Below, piece by piece: positions 1 to 8,456 of a stretch of 64,000 nucleotides of DNA. How positions within the stretch are numbered: the stretch's first letter is position 1; every line of letters starts with the position of its first letter. Source of the stretch: DASRAP01 sp035277145. Its GTDB lineage: Bacteria > Gemmatimonadota > Gemmatimonadetes > Gemmatimonadales > Gemmatimonadaceae. The position numbers and the translations under genes are program-made. The DNA is taken from positions 62,001-126,000 of the forward strand of contig DATELA010000024.1 in assembly GCA_035277145.1 (NCBI GenBank), written 5' to 3'. The notes beneath the pieces were generated by a model. It had not been told where the DNA came from. It did no database searches and worked only from the letters and a program-made list of their open reading frames with translations.

Positions 1-1
1 G

Positions 2-43
2 GAGCGAATCGGCGTCGCGGTCGTCGCCGAGAGTAGCGAATGA
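2..43 (+). CDS. C-terminal end of an upstream gene (partial)
   Basis: An open frame enters from the left edge and stops at the TGA at 41-43, which overlaps the next start codon as ATGA. Only 13 residues are visible, ending in VAVVAESSE. Translational coupling to the CorC-like gene, and the resemblance of the tail to the end of a CorC/HlyC transporter-associated domain, suggest a sister CNNM/CorC protein. That is inference from a very short fragment. Confidence 0.35.
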   Translation, partial: ERIGVAVVAESSE

Positions 44-1011
44 CGCTCGCGCTCTTTGTCGGCGGACTTGCGCTGGTTGCCCTTCTCACGGCGGCGGCTG
101 CGGCGGTGCGATCGGTGAGTCGCATCTGGTTGCGCCACTGGGTCGAGGAGCGGCTCGGCGGCGGTGTCGCGCGCGGCGTGCTCTCGCTCGAAAGCGTGCA
201 GCAGTTGTTGCTGGCCGCTGGCACAGCGGTCGCGCTCGTGGCGTTTGCAACCGGCGCCATCGTTGGTGTGCGCTGGGCCGACGAGCCGATCAACCTGTTG
301 GAGCGGCTTGCGCTCGCGACGGTGTTGGTGCTGGTCATCGGGCAGCTTGTACCGCGCGCGATCGGACGGCGATGGGACACGGCGCTGATTCCCGTGTTCG
401 TTCCCGGACTTCGCGTCGTGTCGATCGCGCTCGCGCCGCTGGTTGCAGCCGCGCGCGCGGCCGCGCGGTTCGTGCAGTCGGCGTCGCCGGCCACCGCGCC
501 CGCGGCGCACGACGAGCGCGACGCACTCGAAGAGTTGTTGCGCGAAGGTGAACTCGAAGGTGTCGGCGATGCGGGCGAGAGCGCAATTATTTCCGGCGTC
601 GTCGAGTTCACGGAGAAGCGCGCACGCGACGTGATGACACCACGCGCCGACATTTTCTTCATCGAGCGCAGCGTCCCGATGCGCGACCTCGCGGCGCTCG
701 TCGCGCAGGTGAAGTACACGCGCGTGCCGATCACAGCCGGCGGCCTGGATCGTGTGATCGGTATGCTGCACGCGTTCGACGTGCTCAAATGGGAGCGCGG
801 CCCTGCGCCTGAACTTCGCCAGGTCATGTTCGCGCGTGATGTCGATGCCGCGACGGATTTGCTGTTTCGCATGCTCCGCGAACGCGTCTATCTCGCGATA
901 GTTCAAGACGTGAATCTCCGCACGGTTGGTCTGGTGACCATCGAAGACTTTCTCGAAGAACTCGTCGGCGACATTCACGACGAGCACGACGAACCGGGGT
1001 CGGCGTCGTGA
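40..1011 (+). CDS. CorC/HlyC (CNNM)-family membrane protein with CBS pair
   Basis: A 323-residue protein with about three hydrophobic segments (near residues 2-22, 53-75 and 86-103), then a linker and a CBS pair. The diagnostic stretch is ESAIISGVVEFTEKRARDVM followed by TPR, the junction seen in HlyC/CorC proteins. The second CBS ends in VTIEDFLEELVGDIHDEHDE, matching the family ending. The protein stops there, so the usual C-terminal CorC_HlyC domain is missing (323 residues versus about 430 for full-length members). Family members are linked to Mg2+/Co2+ efflux; the substrate here is not shown. It overlaps its neighbours on both sides (ATGA and GTGA). Confidence 0.85.
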   Translation: MTLALFVGGLALVALLTAAAAAVRSVSRIWLRHWVEERLGGGVARGVLSLESVQQLLLAAGTAVALVAFATGAIVGVRWADEPINLLERLALATVLVLVIGQLVPRAIGRRWDTALIPVFVPGLRVVSIALAPLVAAARAAARFVQSASPATAPAAHDERDALEELLREGELEGVGDAGESAIISGVVEFTEKRARDVMTPRADIFFIERSVPMRDLAALVAQVKYTRVPITAGGLDRVIGMLHAFDVLKWERGPAPELRQVMFARDVDAATDLLFRMLRERVYLAIVQDVNLRTVGLVTIEDFLEELVGDIHDEHDEPGSAS

Positions 1012-2096
1012 GCGCGACGCGAACCGCGATGCCGGGCGCCGTGGCGCGTCTGCTCGACGGGATGGACGCGCGCCAACCCGCGGCGCTCGCGCGTGCGGTG
1101 TCGCTCGTCGAGAATCGCCGCGCGGGCGCCGACGCATTGCTCGCGGCAATTCATCCGCGCATCAACCGCGCGCGGCGCATCGGGATTACCGGCCCGCCAG
1201 GCGCGGGCAAGAGCACCATCACGTCGCAGATCTCACGTCATTATCGCGAAGCCGGGCTGACGGTTGGAATCATCGCGGTGGATCCAACGTCCCCTTTTTC
1301 CGGTGGCGCGTTGTTGGGCGATCGTGTTCGCATGGAGCAAGTGGCACTCGATCCCGGCGTGTTCATTCGCTCCATGGCTACGCGCGGTTCGCTTGGCGGC
1401 TTGTCTGGTGCGACGCGAGATGTGTGCGACGTGCTCGACGCGTTCGGGTTCGATCGCATCCTCATCGAAACGGTCGGCGTCGGGCAGAGTGAACTCGAAG
1501 TTGCGCACACGGCCGACACGAGCGCGGTGGTGCTCGTGCCGGAATCGGGTGATTCCATTCAAACGCTCAAAGCGGGACTCATGGAAATCGCCGATGTGTT
1601 CGTGGTCAACAAAGCCGATCGGCCGGGCGCCGACCGCCTGGTGCACGAACTCGAGTTGATGCTGGGTTTGCGCGCGGGGAATGCACTCAAAGACGTCCCT
1701 GCGCATCACGGTGTCGAGCTGAAAGCCGCAAATCCCGCGCGACGGGCGCGTGAACTCGCGGCGGCGGACGGCTCCACCAATTGGACGCCGCCGGTGCTCA
1801 AATCCGTGGGCAATCAGGGCGAAGGAATTGTCGAACTCATCACAGCCCTGGACCGCCACTTCGTTTATCTTGAGGCCAGCGGTGTCCTGCGCGACCGGCG
1901 CCGCCAGCGGTTGCGAGAGCGTGTGCGGGACGCCGTTGCGCATCGCGTGCGCGAGCGCTTGTGGGAGACCAGCGCGAGCGGTGCGTGGATCGAAGGTGAG
2001 CTTGCTGCGCTCGAGTCTGGCCGCACCTCGCCGTTGGAAGTGGCCGATGCCTTGCTTGCACGCAGCGGCCCGTTGCTGAGTGGAGAAACCAAATGA
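1008..2096 (+). CDS. meaB: MeaB/ArgK-type GTPase chaperone of a B12-dependent mutase
   Basis: G3E-family GTPase of 362 residues. The P-loop reads GPPGAGKST and the guanine-specificity motif reads NKAD. MeaB proteins guard coenzyme-B12-dependent acyl-CoA mutases by gating adenosylcobalamin loading and rescuing inactivated enzyme. The GTG start overlaps the previous stop, and its own stop overlaps the mutase large-subunit start as ATGA, so the pair is translationally coupled. Because the partner has isobutyryl-CoA-mutase residues, this may be the equivalent of the separate chaperone MeaI that works with stand-alone isobutyryl-CoA mutases. Confidence 0.95.
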   Translation: MSATRTAMPGAVARLLDGMDARQPAALARAVSLVENRRAGADALLAAIHPRINRARRIGITGPPGAGKSTITSQISRHYREAGLTVGIIAVDPTSPFSGGALLGDRVRMEQVALDPGVFIRSMATRGSLGGLSGATRDVCDVLDAFGFDRILIETVGVGQSELEVAHTADTSAVVLVPESGDSIQTLKAGLMEIADVFVVNKADRPGADRLVHELELMLGLRAGNALKDVPAHHGVELKAANPARRARELAAADGSTNWTPPVLKSVGNQGEGIVELITALDRHFVYLEASGVLRDRRRQRLRERVRDAVAHRVRERLWETSASGAWIEGELAALESGRTSPLEVADALLARSGPLLSGETK

Positions 2097-3787
2097 CATC
2101 AACGCGCGACCTGGACCAACCGTCCGCCGAGCTACTCGCCGAACTCGACCGCCTTCGCGCTGAAGTCGCGGCTTGGCGCGCACAGTATGACGCGCAGGCT
2201 AAGCGAGACATCGCGTTCACGAATTCAGCGAAGGAAGTCGAACCGCTGTACACGCCGCTCGATCTTGATGGACGCAGCGACGGCGTCGTTGAAGTGCCAG
2301 GCCAGTATCCGTTCACGCGCGGCATTCATCCGACGGGATACCGCGGGAAACTGTGGACTAAACGGCAATTCGCCGGATTCGGCACCGCGCGCGAAACGAA
2401 CGAGCGATACAAGTACCTGCTCGCGCATGGACAAACGGGCTTATCCGTCGCTTTCGATTTCCCGACGCTGATGGGATACGACTCGGACCATCCGAGATCT
2501 GAAGGCGAAGTTGGGAAATGCGGCGTGGCAATTTCGTCGCTCGCAGATATGGAGACGCTGTTCGACGGAATCCCGCTCGACCAGGTCTCGACGTCGATGA
2601 CGATCAACGGTCCGGCGATGATCCTCTTGTGCTTCTATCTCGCCGCTGCAGAAAAGAAGGGTGTTCCGTTTTCCAAGGTGTCGGGCACGGTTCAGAACGA
2701 CATTCTCAAGGAATACCAGGCGCAGCACGCGTGGTGCTTTCCGATCGAGCCCGCGCTTCGACTTATCATCGATGGCTTCGCGTGGTGCTCCAAGAACGCC
2801 CCGAAATGGAATACCATCTCGATCTCGGGCTACCACATTCGCGAAGCCGGCGCGACCGCAGCACAAGAACTCGCGTTTACGCTTGCCAACGGCTTTACCT
2901 ATGTCGAACGCGGCATAGAGCGCGGACTGGACGTGGACGAATTCGCTCCACGTCTTTCGTTTTTCTGGGACATTCACAACGACTTCTTCGAAGAAATCGC
3001 GAAGCTGCGCGCTGCGCGCCGTATCTGGGCGCGGCACATGAAGGACCGTTACGCCGCCAAGAACCCGCGTTCGTGGATGATGCGGTTCCACTCGCAAACC
3101 GCCGGCGTGACGCTCACCGCGCAACAGCCGATGAACAACGTTGTGCGCGTTGCGTATCAGGCTCTCGCCGCGGCGCTCGGCGGAACGCAGTCGTTGCACA
3201 CCAACGCGATGGACGAAACGCTCGCGCTGCCGACGGAAGAATCCGTACAGGTCGCATTACGAACGCAGCAAGTGCTCGCGTACGAGACCGGCGTACCGAA
3301 CGTGATTGACCCGCTTGGCGGATCGTTCTATGTGGAGCGGCTCACCGACGATCTCGAGAACGAAGCCGAAGCGTTGTTCAGAGAGGTCGAAGGGCTCGGT
3401 GGCGTGGTGAGGGGCATCGAGCAAGGCTGGTTCCAGCGCAAGATTGCGCAATCCGCTGCGCGCCAACAATGGGAAATCGAACAGAAGCGCCGCCTGATCG
3501 TTGGCGTGAATGAATTCGTCACCGATGAGAAGGAACTCACGATCGAATTGCTTCGTGTGACCGACGCTGCTGAGCGTGAACAGCGTGAGCGGTTGAACAA
3601 ACTCCGCGCATCGCGCGACAACGATCTGGTGACACGACGGCTCGATGGTCTGAAAGCGGCCGCGCGTGGTAATGACAACGTCATTCCGCATATTCTGGAC
3701 TGCGCTCGCGCGTATGCGACGCTGTACGAGATCCGCGCCGCGCTCGAGTCGGTCTTCGGCGCATACAGAGAACCCGTTTTCTTCTAG
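2093..3787 (+). CDS. icmA: Acyl-CoA mutase large subunit, isobutyryl-CoA mutase-like
   Basis: A 564-residue catalytic TIM-barrel subunit of the methylmalonyl-CoA mutase family, without a fused B12 domain. The motif QNDILKE (from residue 201) and SISISGYH with the active-site His at 248 are intact. Aligned through RQ-AGF and QNDILKE, the residue matching Tyr89 of Propionibacterium methylmalonyl-CoA mutase is Phe93, and the residue matching Arg207 is Gln211. Phe plus Gln is the published signature of isobutyryl-CoA mutase, whose substrate lacks the carboxylate that Arg207 binds. The size also fits Streptomyces IcmA (about 566 residues). Likely reaction: isobutyryl-CoA to and from n-butyryl-CoA. 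Automatic annotation would probably say methylmalonyl-CoA mutase. Confidence 0.9.
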   Translation: MTSTRDLDQPSAELLAELDRLRAEVAAWRAQYDAQAKRDIAFTNSAKEVEPLYTPLDLDGRSDGVVEVPGQYPFTRGIHPTGYRGKLWTKRQFAGFGTARETNERYKYLLAHGQTGLSVAFDFPTLMGYDSDHPRSEGEVGKCGVAISSLADMETLFDGIPLDQVSTSMTINGPAMILLCFYLAAAEKKGVPFSKVSGTVQNDILKEYQAQHAWCFPIEPALRLIIDGFAWCSKNAPKWNTISISGYHIREAGATAAQELAFTLANGFTYVERGIERGLDVDEFAPRLSFFWDIHNDFFEEIAKLRAARRIWARHMKDRYAAKNPRSWMMRFHSQTAGVTLTAQQPMNNVVRVAYQALAAALGGTQSLHTNAMDETLALPTEESVQVALRTQQVLAYETGVPNVIDPLGGSFYVERLTDDLENEAEALFREVEGLGGVVRGIEQGWFQRKIAQSAARQQWEIEQKRRLIVGVNEFVTDEKELTIELLRVTDAAEREQRERLNKLRASRDNDLVTRRLDGLKAAARGNDNVIPHILDCARAYATLYEIRAALESVFGAYREPVFF

Positions 3788-3796
3788 GAGCTATCC

Positions 3797-4222
3797 GTGG
3801 GACGACAAGCGACGGCGGTGTGGACTGGAACACTGAAGGAAGGCAAGGGCGTAATGTCTGCGCCGAGTGGCGTGCTGAACAACGCGGCGTACACCTTCTC
3901 GACGCGATTCGAGAACGCGGCGGGCACGAATCCCGAAGAATTGATTGCAGCGGCGCACGCGGGCTGCTATTCGATGGCGTTTTCGGGGAAACTCGTTGCG
4001 CAGAATCTCACGCCAGCGCGGATTGAAACGACCGCTGCCTTGACGATGGAAAAGACCGAAGCCGGCATGACAGTCACGAAGATCCATCTGACAACGCGCG
4101 CGAAAGTACCGGGCGCAACACCCGATGTGTTCGCGAAGGCCGCAGAAGATGCGCGCGCGACGTGCCCAGTGTCGCGCTTGCTAAAAGCCACGATCACGCT
4201 GGACGCGAAGCTCGAGGCGTAA
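3797..4222 (+). CDS. OsmC-family peroxiredoxin-like protein
   Basis: A 141-residue OsmC/Ohr-fold protein. Two conserved cysteines sit in AAAHAGCYSMAFSGKL and in TCPVSRLLK, the positions of the OsmC redox pair that reduces organic hydroperoxides. The GTG start follows GGAG at 3787-3790 with good spacing, and the gene begins 9 bases after the mutase stop. It lies between the two mutase subunit genes, so it is probably co-transcribed. A protective role for the oxygen-sensitive B12 enzyme is possible but only inferred from location. Confidence 0.9.
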   Translation: MGRQATAVWTGTLKEGKGVMSAPSGVLNNAAYTFSTRFENAAGTNPEELIAAAHAGCYSMAFSGKLVAQNLTPARIETTAALTMEKTEAGMTVTKIHLTTRAKVPGATPDVFAKAAEDARATCPVSRLLKATITLDAKLEA

Positions 4223-4229
4223 GGGTCGC

Positions 4230-4991
4230 GTGTCGCCGCAGCCGGCGCTGGATTGGTGGGCGTCGTATTTCAACGACGACTATCTGCTCGAACATCACCC
4301 GATGTTCACTGAGCGTCGAAACCGGCGCGAAGCTGGACGCGCGCTCGACGTGCTCGGTCTTCCGGTCGGAGCGCGCGTGCTCGATGTCCCGTGCGGCCAG
4401 GGTCGGCACGCGCGGCTTTTTGCCGGCGCGGGTATGCACGTGACGGGTGTTGATTATTCAGCACACTTGCTCTCGCACGCGCGCGCCGCTACGCGCGGGA
4501 GTGGAGTGAAGTACGTGCGAGCTGACATGCGCAGGTTGCCGCAGTCGCTCTCCGGCAAATTCGACGCGGTCGTGTCACTCGGAGCGTCGTTCGGTTTTTT
4601 CGCGACGCCTGCGGAAGACGATGCAACTGTGGCGTCGTACGCTCGTGCGCTCGTACCCGGCGGGCAACTCGTGTTGCACGCTGCAAACCGCGACGGCGTC
4701 ATGGCGAGATTCATCGAGAAGGACTGGTGGCGCGCTGACGATGGGACACTTGTGCTGCACGAGCGTGAGTTCGACCCCGTGAGCGCGATCCTGACTGTGT
4801 ACGTGGTGCTCCAACGCCGGGCGGACTCTCGTCAACGCGCATACCGGATGCGCCTGTATACGGCATCGGAGCTCGCGGCGATGTTCGCGCGTCACGGCCT
4901 TACGTTGACCGAAGCGTGCGACGGGTGGCGCGACGCACCGCTCCGGCGTCGATCGGGGGAGATGCTGCTGGTCGCGTCGAGAACGCATTAG
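4230..4991 (+). CDS. Class I SAM-dependent methyltransferase
   Basis: A 253-residue Rossmann-fold methyltransferase. Motif I is ARVLDVPCGQGRHARLF, the acidic ribose-binding residue lies in TGVDYS, and a motif-IV-like segment FDAVVSLGASFGFF follows. The substrate cannot be read from the sequence. The GTG start is 7 bases after the osmC stop, so it is very likely in the same operon as the mutase genes. The following 60 bases before the next gene show no clear terminator. Confidence 0.85.
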   Translation: MSPQPALDWWASYFNDDYLLEHHPMFTERRNRREAGRALDVLGLPVGARVLDVPCGQGRHARLFAGAGMHVTGVDYSAHLLSHARAATRGSGVKYVRADMRRLPQSLSGKFDAVVSLGASFGFFATPAEDDATVASYARALVPGGQLVLHAANRDGVMARFIEKDWWRADDGTLVLHEREFDPVSAILTVYVVLQRRADSRQRAYRMRLYTASELAAMFARHGLTLTEACDGWRDAPLRRRSGEMLLVASRTH

Positions 4992-5051
4992 GCTGCCGCC
5001 GCCACAGGCGGCCACGTACTTTGTAGCGACTCAACTCGGCGCCCGACATCC

Positions 5052-5465
5052 ATGTCCCGTCCCATTCGCGTGCTCGTCGCAAAACCAGGCCTCGACGGTC
5101 ACGATCGCGGTGCGAAGGTTGTGGCTGCGGCACTGCGCGACGCAGGCATGGAAGTCATCTACACCGGGCTGCACCAAACACCGGAGATGATTGCGACGGC
5201 GGCTATTCAGGAGGACGTCGATGTGGTCGGCCTCTCGATTCTGAGCGGCGCGCACATGACGTTGTTTCCGCGCGTGCGTGCGCTGCTGAAAGAGGCGGGA
5301 CGCGACGATATCCTCATCACGGGCGGCGGGATTATTCCGAAGGAAGACATGGACACGCTGACGGCCGAGGGTGTCGGCAAATTGTTCGGGCCGGGAACGC
5401 CGACGAAGGACTTGATCGATTACATCCGCGACTGGTTCGCGGCGCACGAGCGACAGGAGGCCTGA
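5052..5465 (+). CDS. icmB: B12-binding small subunit of acyl-CoA mutase, IcmB-like
   Basis: A 137-residue stand-alone cobalamin-binding domain. The signature DGHDRG is at residues 15-20; Lys11, Asp15 and His17 match the Lys/Asp/His triad that holds cobalt in the base-off/His-on form. GLSILSGAHMTLFP and GGGIIP complete the domain. Its length is almost that of Streptomyces IcmB (136 residues). It should pair with the large subunit encoded at 2093-3787, from which it is separated by two unrelated genes. The TGATG overlap couples it to the carboxylase beta gene. Confidence 0.95.
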   Translation: MSRPIRVLVAKPGLDGHDRGAKVVAAALRDAGMEVIYTGLHQTPEMIATAAIQEDVDVVGLSILSGAHMTLFPRVRALLKEAGRDDILITGGGIIPKEDMDTLTAEGVGKLFGPGTPTKDLIDYIRDWFAAHERQEA

Positions 5466-7096
5466 TGTCGCGCCTCCGCGAGCTCGGCGCGGCGGTGCGC
5501 GAGCTCGAGGCCCGGCTGCGTGAAGGTGGCGGGCCCGATCGAATCGCGCGTCAGCATAAGCAGGGCAAGCTCACGGCGCGCGAGCGCGTGACCAAACTCT
5601 GCGACGATAACGCACCGTTCATCGAGATTGGGTTGTTGGTCGCGCATGACAAGTACGATGGCCAGGCGCCCGCTGCGGGTGTCATCACGGGCATTGGCCT
5701 GCTACACGGTCGCGAAGTCGTTGTCGTTGCAAACGACGGGACAGTGAAGGCGGGGTCGTGGTGGCCGGAGACGATCACGAAGATTCTGCGCGCGCAGGAA
5801 GTCGCGATGCGCTGCGCGATTCCGATTGTGTATCTCGTCGATTCGTCCGGCGTGAATCTGCCGTATCAGGACGGTGTGTTTCCCGGCCAATACGGCGCGG
5901 CGCGCATCTTCTACTACAACTCCATCATGCGCCGGTATCTGCGCATCCCGCAGTTCGCGGCGGTGATGGGCCCGTGCATTGCGGGCGGCGCATACTTGCC
6001 GGCGCTTTCTGATGTGATTCTCATGGTCGAAGGCACGTCGTTCATGGGACTCGGCGGTCCGAATCTCGTGAAGGGCGCCACTGGTCAGGTTGTCGACGCA
6101 GAAACACTCGGCGGTGCACACACGCATACGAAGATCAGCGGCGTCGCGCACTACGCCGCGAAAAACGACGACGAGTGTTTGGCGAAACTGCGCGAACTGG
6201 TTGAACGATTGCCCGTACCGCGCGCAGTACCGGCGCGCCGCTACGAGCCGCCCGGTGCACCGGCGGACACGTTGTACAATGTGTTGCCGGCGGACCATCG
6301 TATGGCGTACGACGTGCGCGCGGTATTACGCGCGCTGCTCGACGGCGGCGCGCTCGACGAGTTTCAGCCGGAACGCGCGCAAGAAATGATTTGTGGCGAC
6401 GCGCGCATCGAGGGCATCCCGATCGGCGTCATTATCAACCACCGCGGGTTGATCAAGCAGAAGGGCGCCGCGCCGCGCATCGGTGGAATCATTTACACGG
6501 AATCGGCGGACAAGACCGCGTTCTTCATCGAGCGATGTGATCGCGAAGGTATCCCGATCGTGTTCGTGCAGGACGTATCGGGTTTCATGGTCGGTACGGA
6601 TGCTGAACATTCCGGGATCATTCGCGCGGGCGCACGCTTCGTTGAAGCGATGGCGACCGCGTCCGTACCGAAGATTGTGCTGACGATCAATCACGCGTCC
6701 GGAGCGGGATACTACGCGATGGCAGGGCAGGGTTTCGATCCCGATTTCATTTTCTCCTGGCCAACCGGGCGAATGGCTGTCATGGAGGGCGCGGCGGCAG
6801 TGGAAGCGGTGCACGGTCCTGCACTCGAAGCAGCGCGGAAGAGTGGTGAGCCGCTACCGCCGGACGTGCAACAATCGGTCGACGAGATGTACGCTGATTA
6901 CGAACACCATCTCGATGCTCGATACGCCGCTGCGCGTGGCTTCGTCGACGCCATCGTACATCCTGAAGAAACACGGACAGTGCTGGCGATCGCGTTGCGC
7001 GCCGCGCTTCGCAATCCGGCGCCACACATCGGACCGTTTGTACTTCCGCCACTGCTCCCCGTGACACCATCCCGAGGTTCACAACCGAATGAGTGA
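5465..7096 (+). CDS. Acyl-CoA carboxylase beta (carboxyltransferase) subunit
   Basis: A 543-residue crotonase-fold carboxyltransferase that moves a carboxyl group from biotin to an acyl-CoA. CoA- and biotin-site landmarks are CIAGGAYLPALSD, GLGGPNLVKGATGQVV, GFMVGTDAE and SGAGYYAMAGQGFDPDF. The first half resembles methylcrotonyl/geranyl-CoA carboxylase beta subunits (VDSSGVNLPYQDGVFP) more than classical PccB. No biotin carboxylase or biotin-carrier gene lies in the window, so the alpha subunit must be elsewhere. The start overlaps icmB and the end overlaps the AtuA gene by 8 bases. Exact acyl-CoA substrate is uncertain. Confidence 0.9.
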   Translation: MSRLRELGAAVRELEARLREGGGPDRIARQHKQGKLTARERVTKLCDDNAPFIEIGLLVAHDKYDGQAPAAGVITGIGLLHGREVVVVANDGTVKAGSWWPETITKILRAQEVAMRCAIPIVYLVDSSGVNLPYQDGVFPGQYGAARIFYYNSIMRRYLRIPQFAAVMGPCIAGGAYLPALSDVILMVEGTSFMGLGGPNLVKGATGQVVDAETLGGAHTHTKISGVAHYAAKNDDECLAKLRELVERLPVPRAVPARRYEPPGAPADTLYNVLPADHRMAYDVRAVLRALLDGGALDEFQPERAQEMICGDARIEGIPIGVIINHRGLIKQKGAAPRIGGIIYTESADKTAFFIERCDREGIPIVFVQDVSGFMVGTDAEHSGIIRAGARFVEAMATASVPKIVLTINHASGAGYYAMAGQGFDPDFIFSWPTGRMAVMEGAAAVEAVHGPALEAARKSGEPLPPDVQQSVDEMYADYEHHLDARYAAARGFVDAIVHPEETRTVLAIALRAALRNPAPHIGPFVLPPLLPVTPSRGSQPNE

Positions 7097-8456
7097 TCGC
7101 GTCGTTCGCGTTGCAGCGGGGCAAGGCTTCTGGGGCGATTGGCTCGAGGCACCACGACGGCAGGCCGACGGTGGTCCGATCGATTACCTGATGCTCGACT
7201 ACCTCGCCGAAGTCACGATGTCCATTCTGCAAAAGCAGAAGGAACGTGATCCGTCGATGGGGTACGCGCGCGATTTCATTGGCGCTGTCGAGAGTGTGCT
7301 GCCTGCCGTTGCTGAACGCGGTGTTAAAGTCATCGCAAACGCCGGCGGCGTGAATCCGTCTGCGTGCGCGGACGCGGTCCTCGCGCTGGTAAAATCGAAG
7401 GGCGTGTCAGGAAAGGTGCGCGTTGGCGTTGTCAGCGGTGACGATCTCTTGCCGCGGCTCGACGAGCTCATCGCCGGTGGCCACGCGTTGCGAAACATGG
7501 ATACACATGCTGAGCTGCTCTCGGTACGCGACCGGGTACTCTCAGCAAACGCCTACATTGGATCCGTGCCGATTGTCGAGGCCCTCGCGAAAGGCGCGAA
7601 TGTTGTCATCACGGGCCGCTCCACGGACACCGCGCTCACAATGGCGCCGTTGCGTCACGAGTTCGGATGGCCGGCCGACGCATGGGATCAGCTTGCCGCC
7701 GGCATCATCGCGGGCCACATCATCGAATGCGGCGCACAATGTTCCGGCGGAAACTGCCTCATTGATTGGCGCGACATTCCGGATCTCGCGAACGTCGGTT
7801 ATCCGATCGTAGAAGGGCGCGCTGACGGATCGTTTACCGTCACGAAGCACCCTGGAACCGGGGGTCGCATCACGGTCGCGTCGATCACCGAACAGCTTGT
7901 GTACGAAATGGGCGACCCACATGCGTACATCACGCCCGACGTCGTTGCCGATTTCACGTCGATTCAGTTGTCGCAGGACGGAGACAATCGCGTTGCGGTG
8001 CGCGGAATTCGCGGTGCACCGGCGACGGACAAACTCAAAGTGTCGATTGCGTATCGGGACGGATGGAAAGCCGTCGGCAGTCTCGTCTATGCGTGGCCTG
8101 ACGCACTCGAGAAAGCACAGGTTGCCGATCGTGTGCTGCGCGAACGGCTCGACCGGCTCGGGCTCAGGTTTGATACCATCCTCACAGAATTCGTCGGTGC
8201 GAGCGCAACGCATGGACCACTCGCAGGCGACGCCGGCCGCGCAGCGCCGGAAGTGGAGTTTCGCGTCGGCGTGCGCGGGCAGAATCGAGCGCACGTAGAG
8301 CGATTCACGCGCGAAATCGTTCCGCTCGTGCTGAACGGCCCGCCGAGTGTGACAGGGTTTGCGGGTGGCCGGCCCAAGGTCGAGGAAATTGTTGCGTACT
8401 GGCCGGCGCTGATCGACAAGACCGTCGTCACGCCGCGCGTGGAGATTCGCCAATGA
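7089..8456 (+). CDS. AtuA-like protein (acyclic terpene utilisation, DUF1446)
   Basis: A 455-residue protein matching the main domain of AtuA. The characteristic beginning VRVAAGQGFWGD and the segments VIANAGGVNPSACADAV, ITGRSTDTALTMAPL and IECGAQCSGGNCLIDW are visible. In Pseudomonas, AtuA is one longer protein (roughly 600 residues) of the acyclic-terpene and leucine/isovalerate-type pathways, and it usually sits beside acyl-CoA carboxylase genes, as here. Its biochemical reaction is not established. The start overlaps the carboxylase stop and the end overlaps the next gene as ATGA. Confidence 0.88.
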   Translation: MSDRVVRVAAGQGFWGDWLEAPRRQADGGPIDYLMLDYLAEVTMSILQKQKERDPSMGYARDFIGAVESVLPAVAERGVKVIANAGGVNPSACADAVLALVKSKGVSGKVRVGVVSGDDLLPRLDELIAGGHALRNMDTHAELLSVRDRVLSANAYIGSVPIVEALAKGANVVITGRSTDTALTMAPLRHEFGWPADAWDQLAAGIIAGHIIECGAQCSGGNCLIDWRDIPDLANVGYPIVEGRADGSFTVTKHPGTGGRITVASITEQLVYEMGDPHAYITPDVVADFTSIQLSQDGDNRVAVRGIRGAPATDKLKVSIAYRDGWKAVGSLVYAWPDALEKAQVADRVLRERLDRLGLRFDTILTEFVGASATHGPLAGDAGRAAPEVEFRVGVRGQNRAHVERFTREIVPLVLNGPPSVTGFAGGRPKVEEIVAYWPALIDKTVVTPRVEIRQ

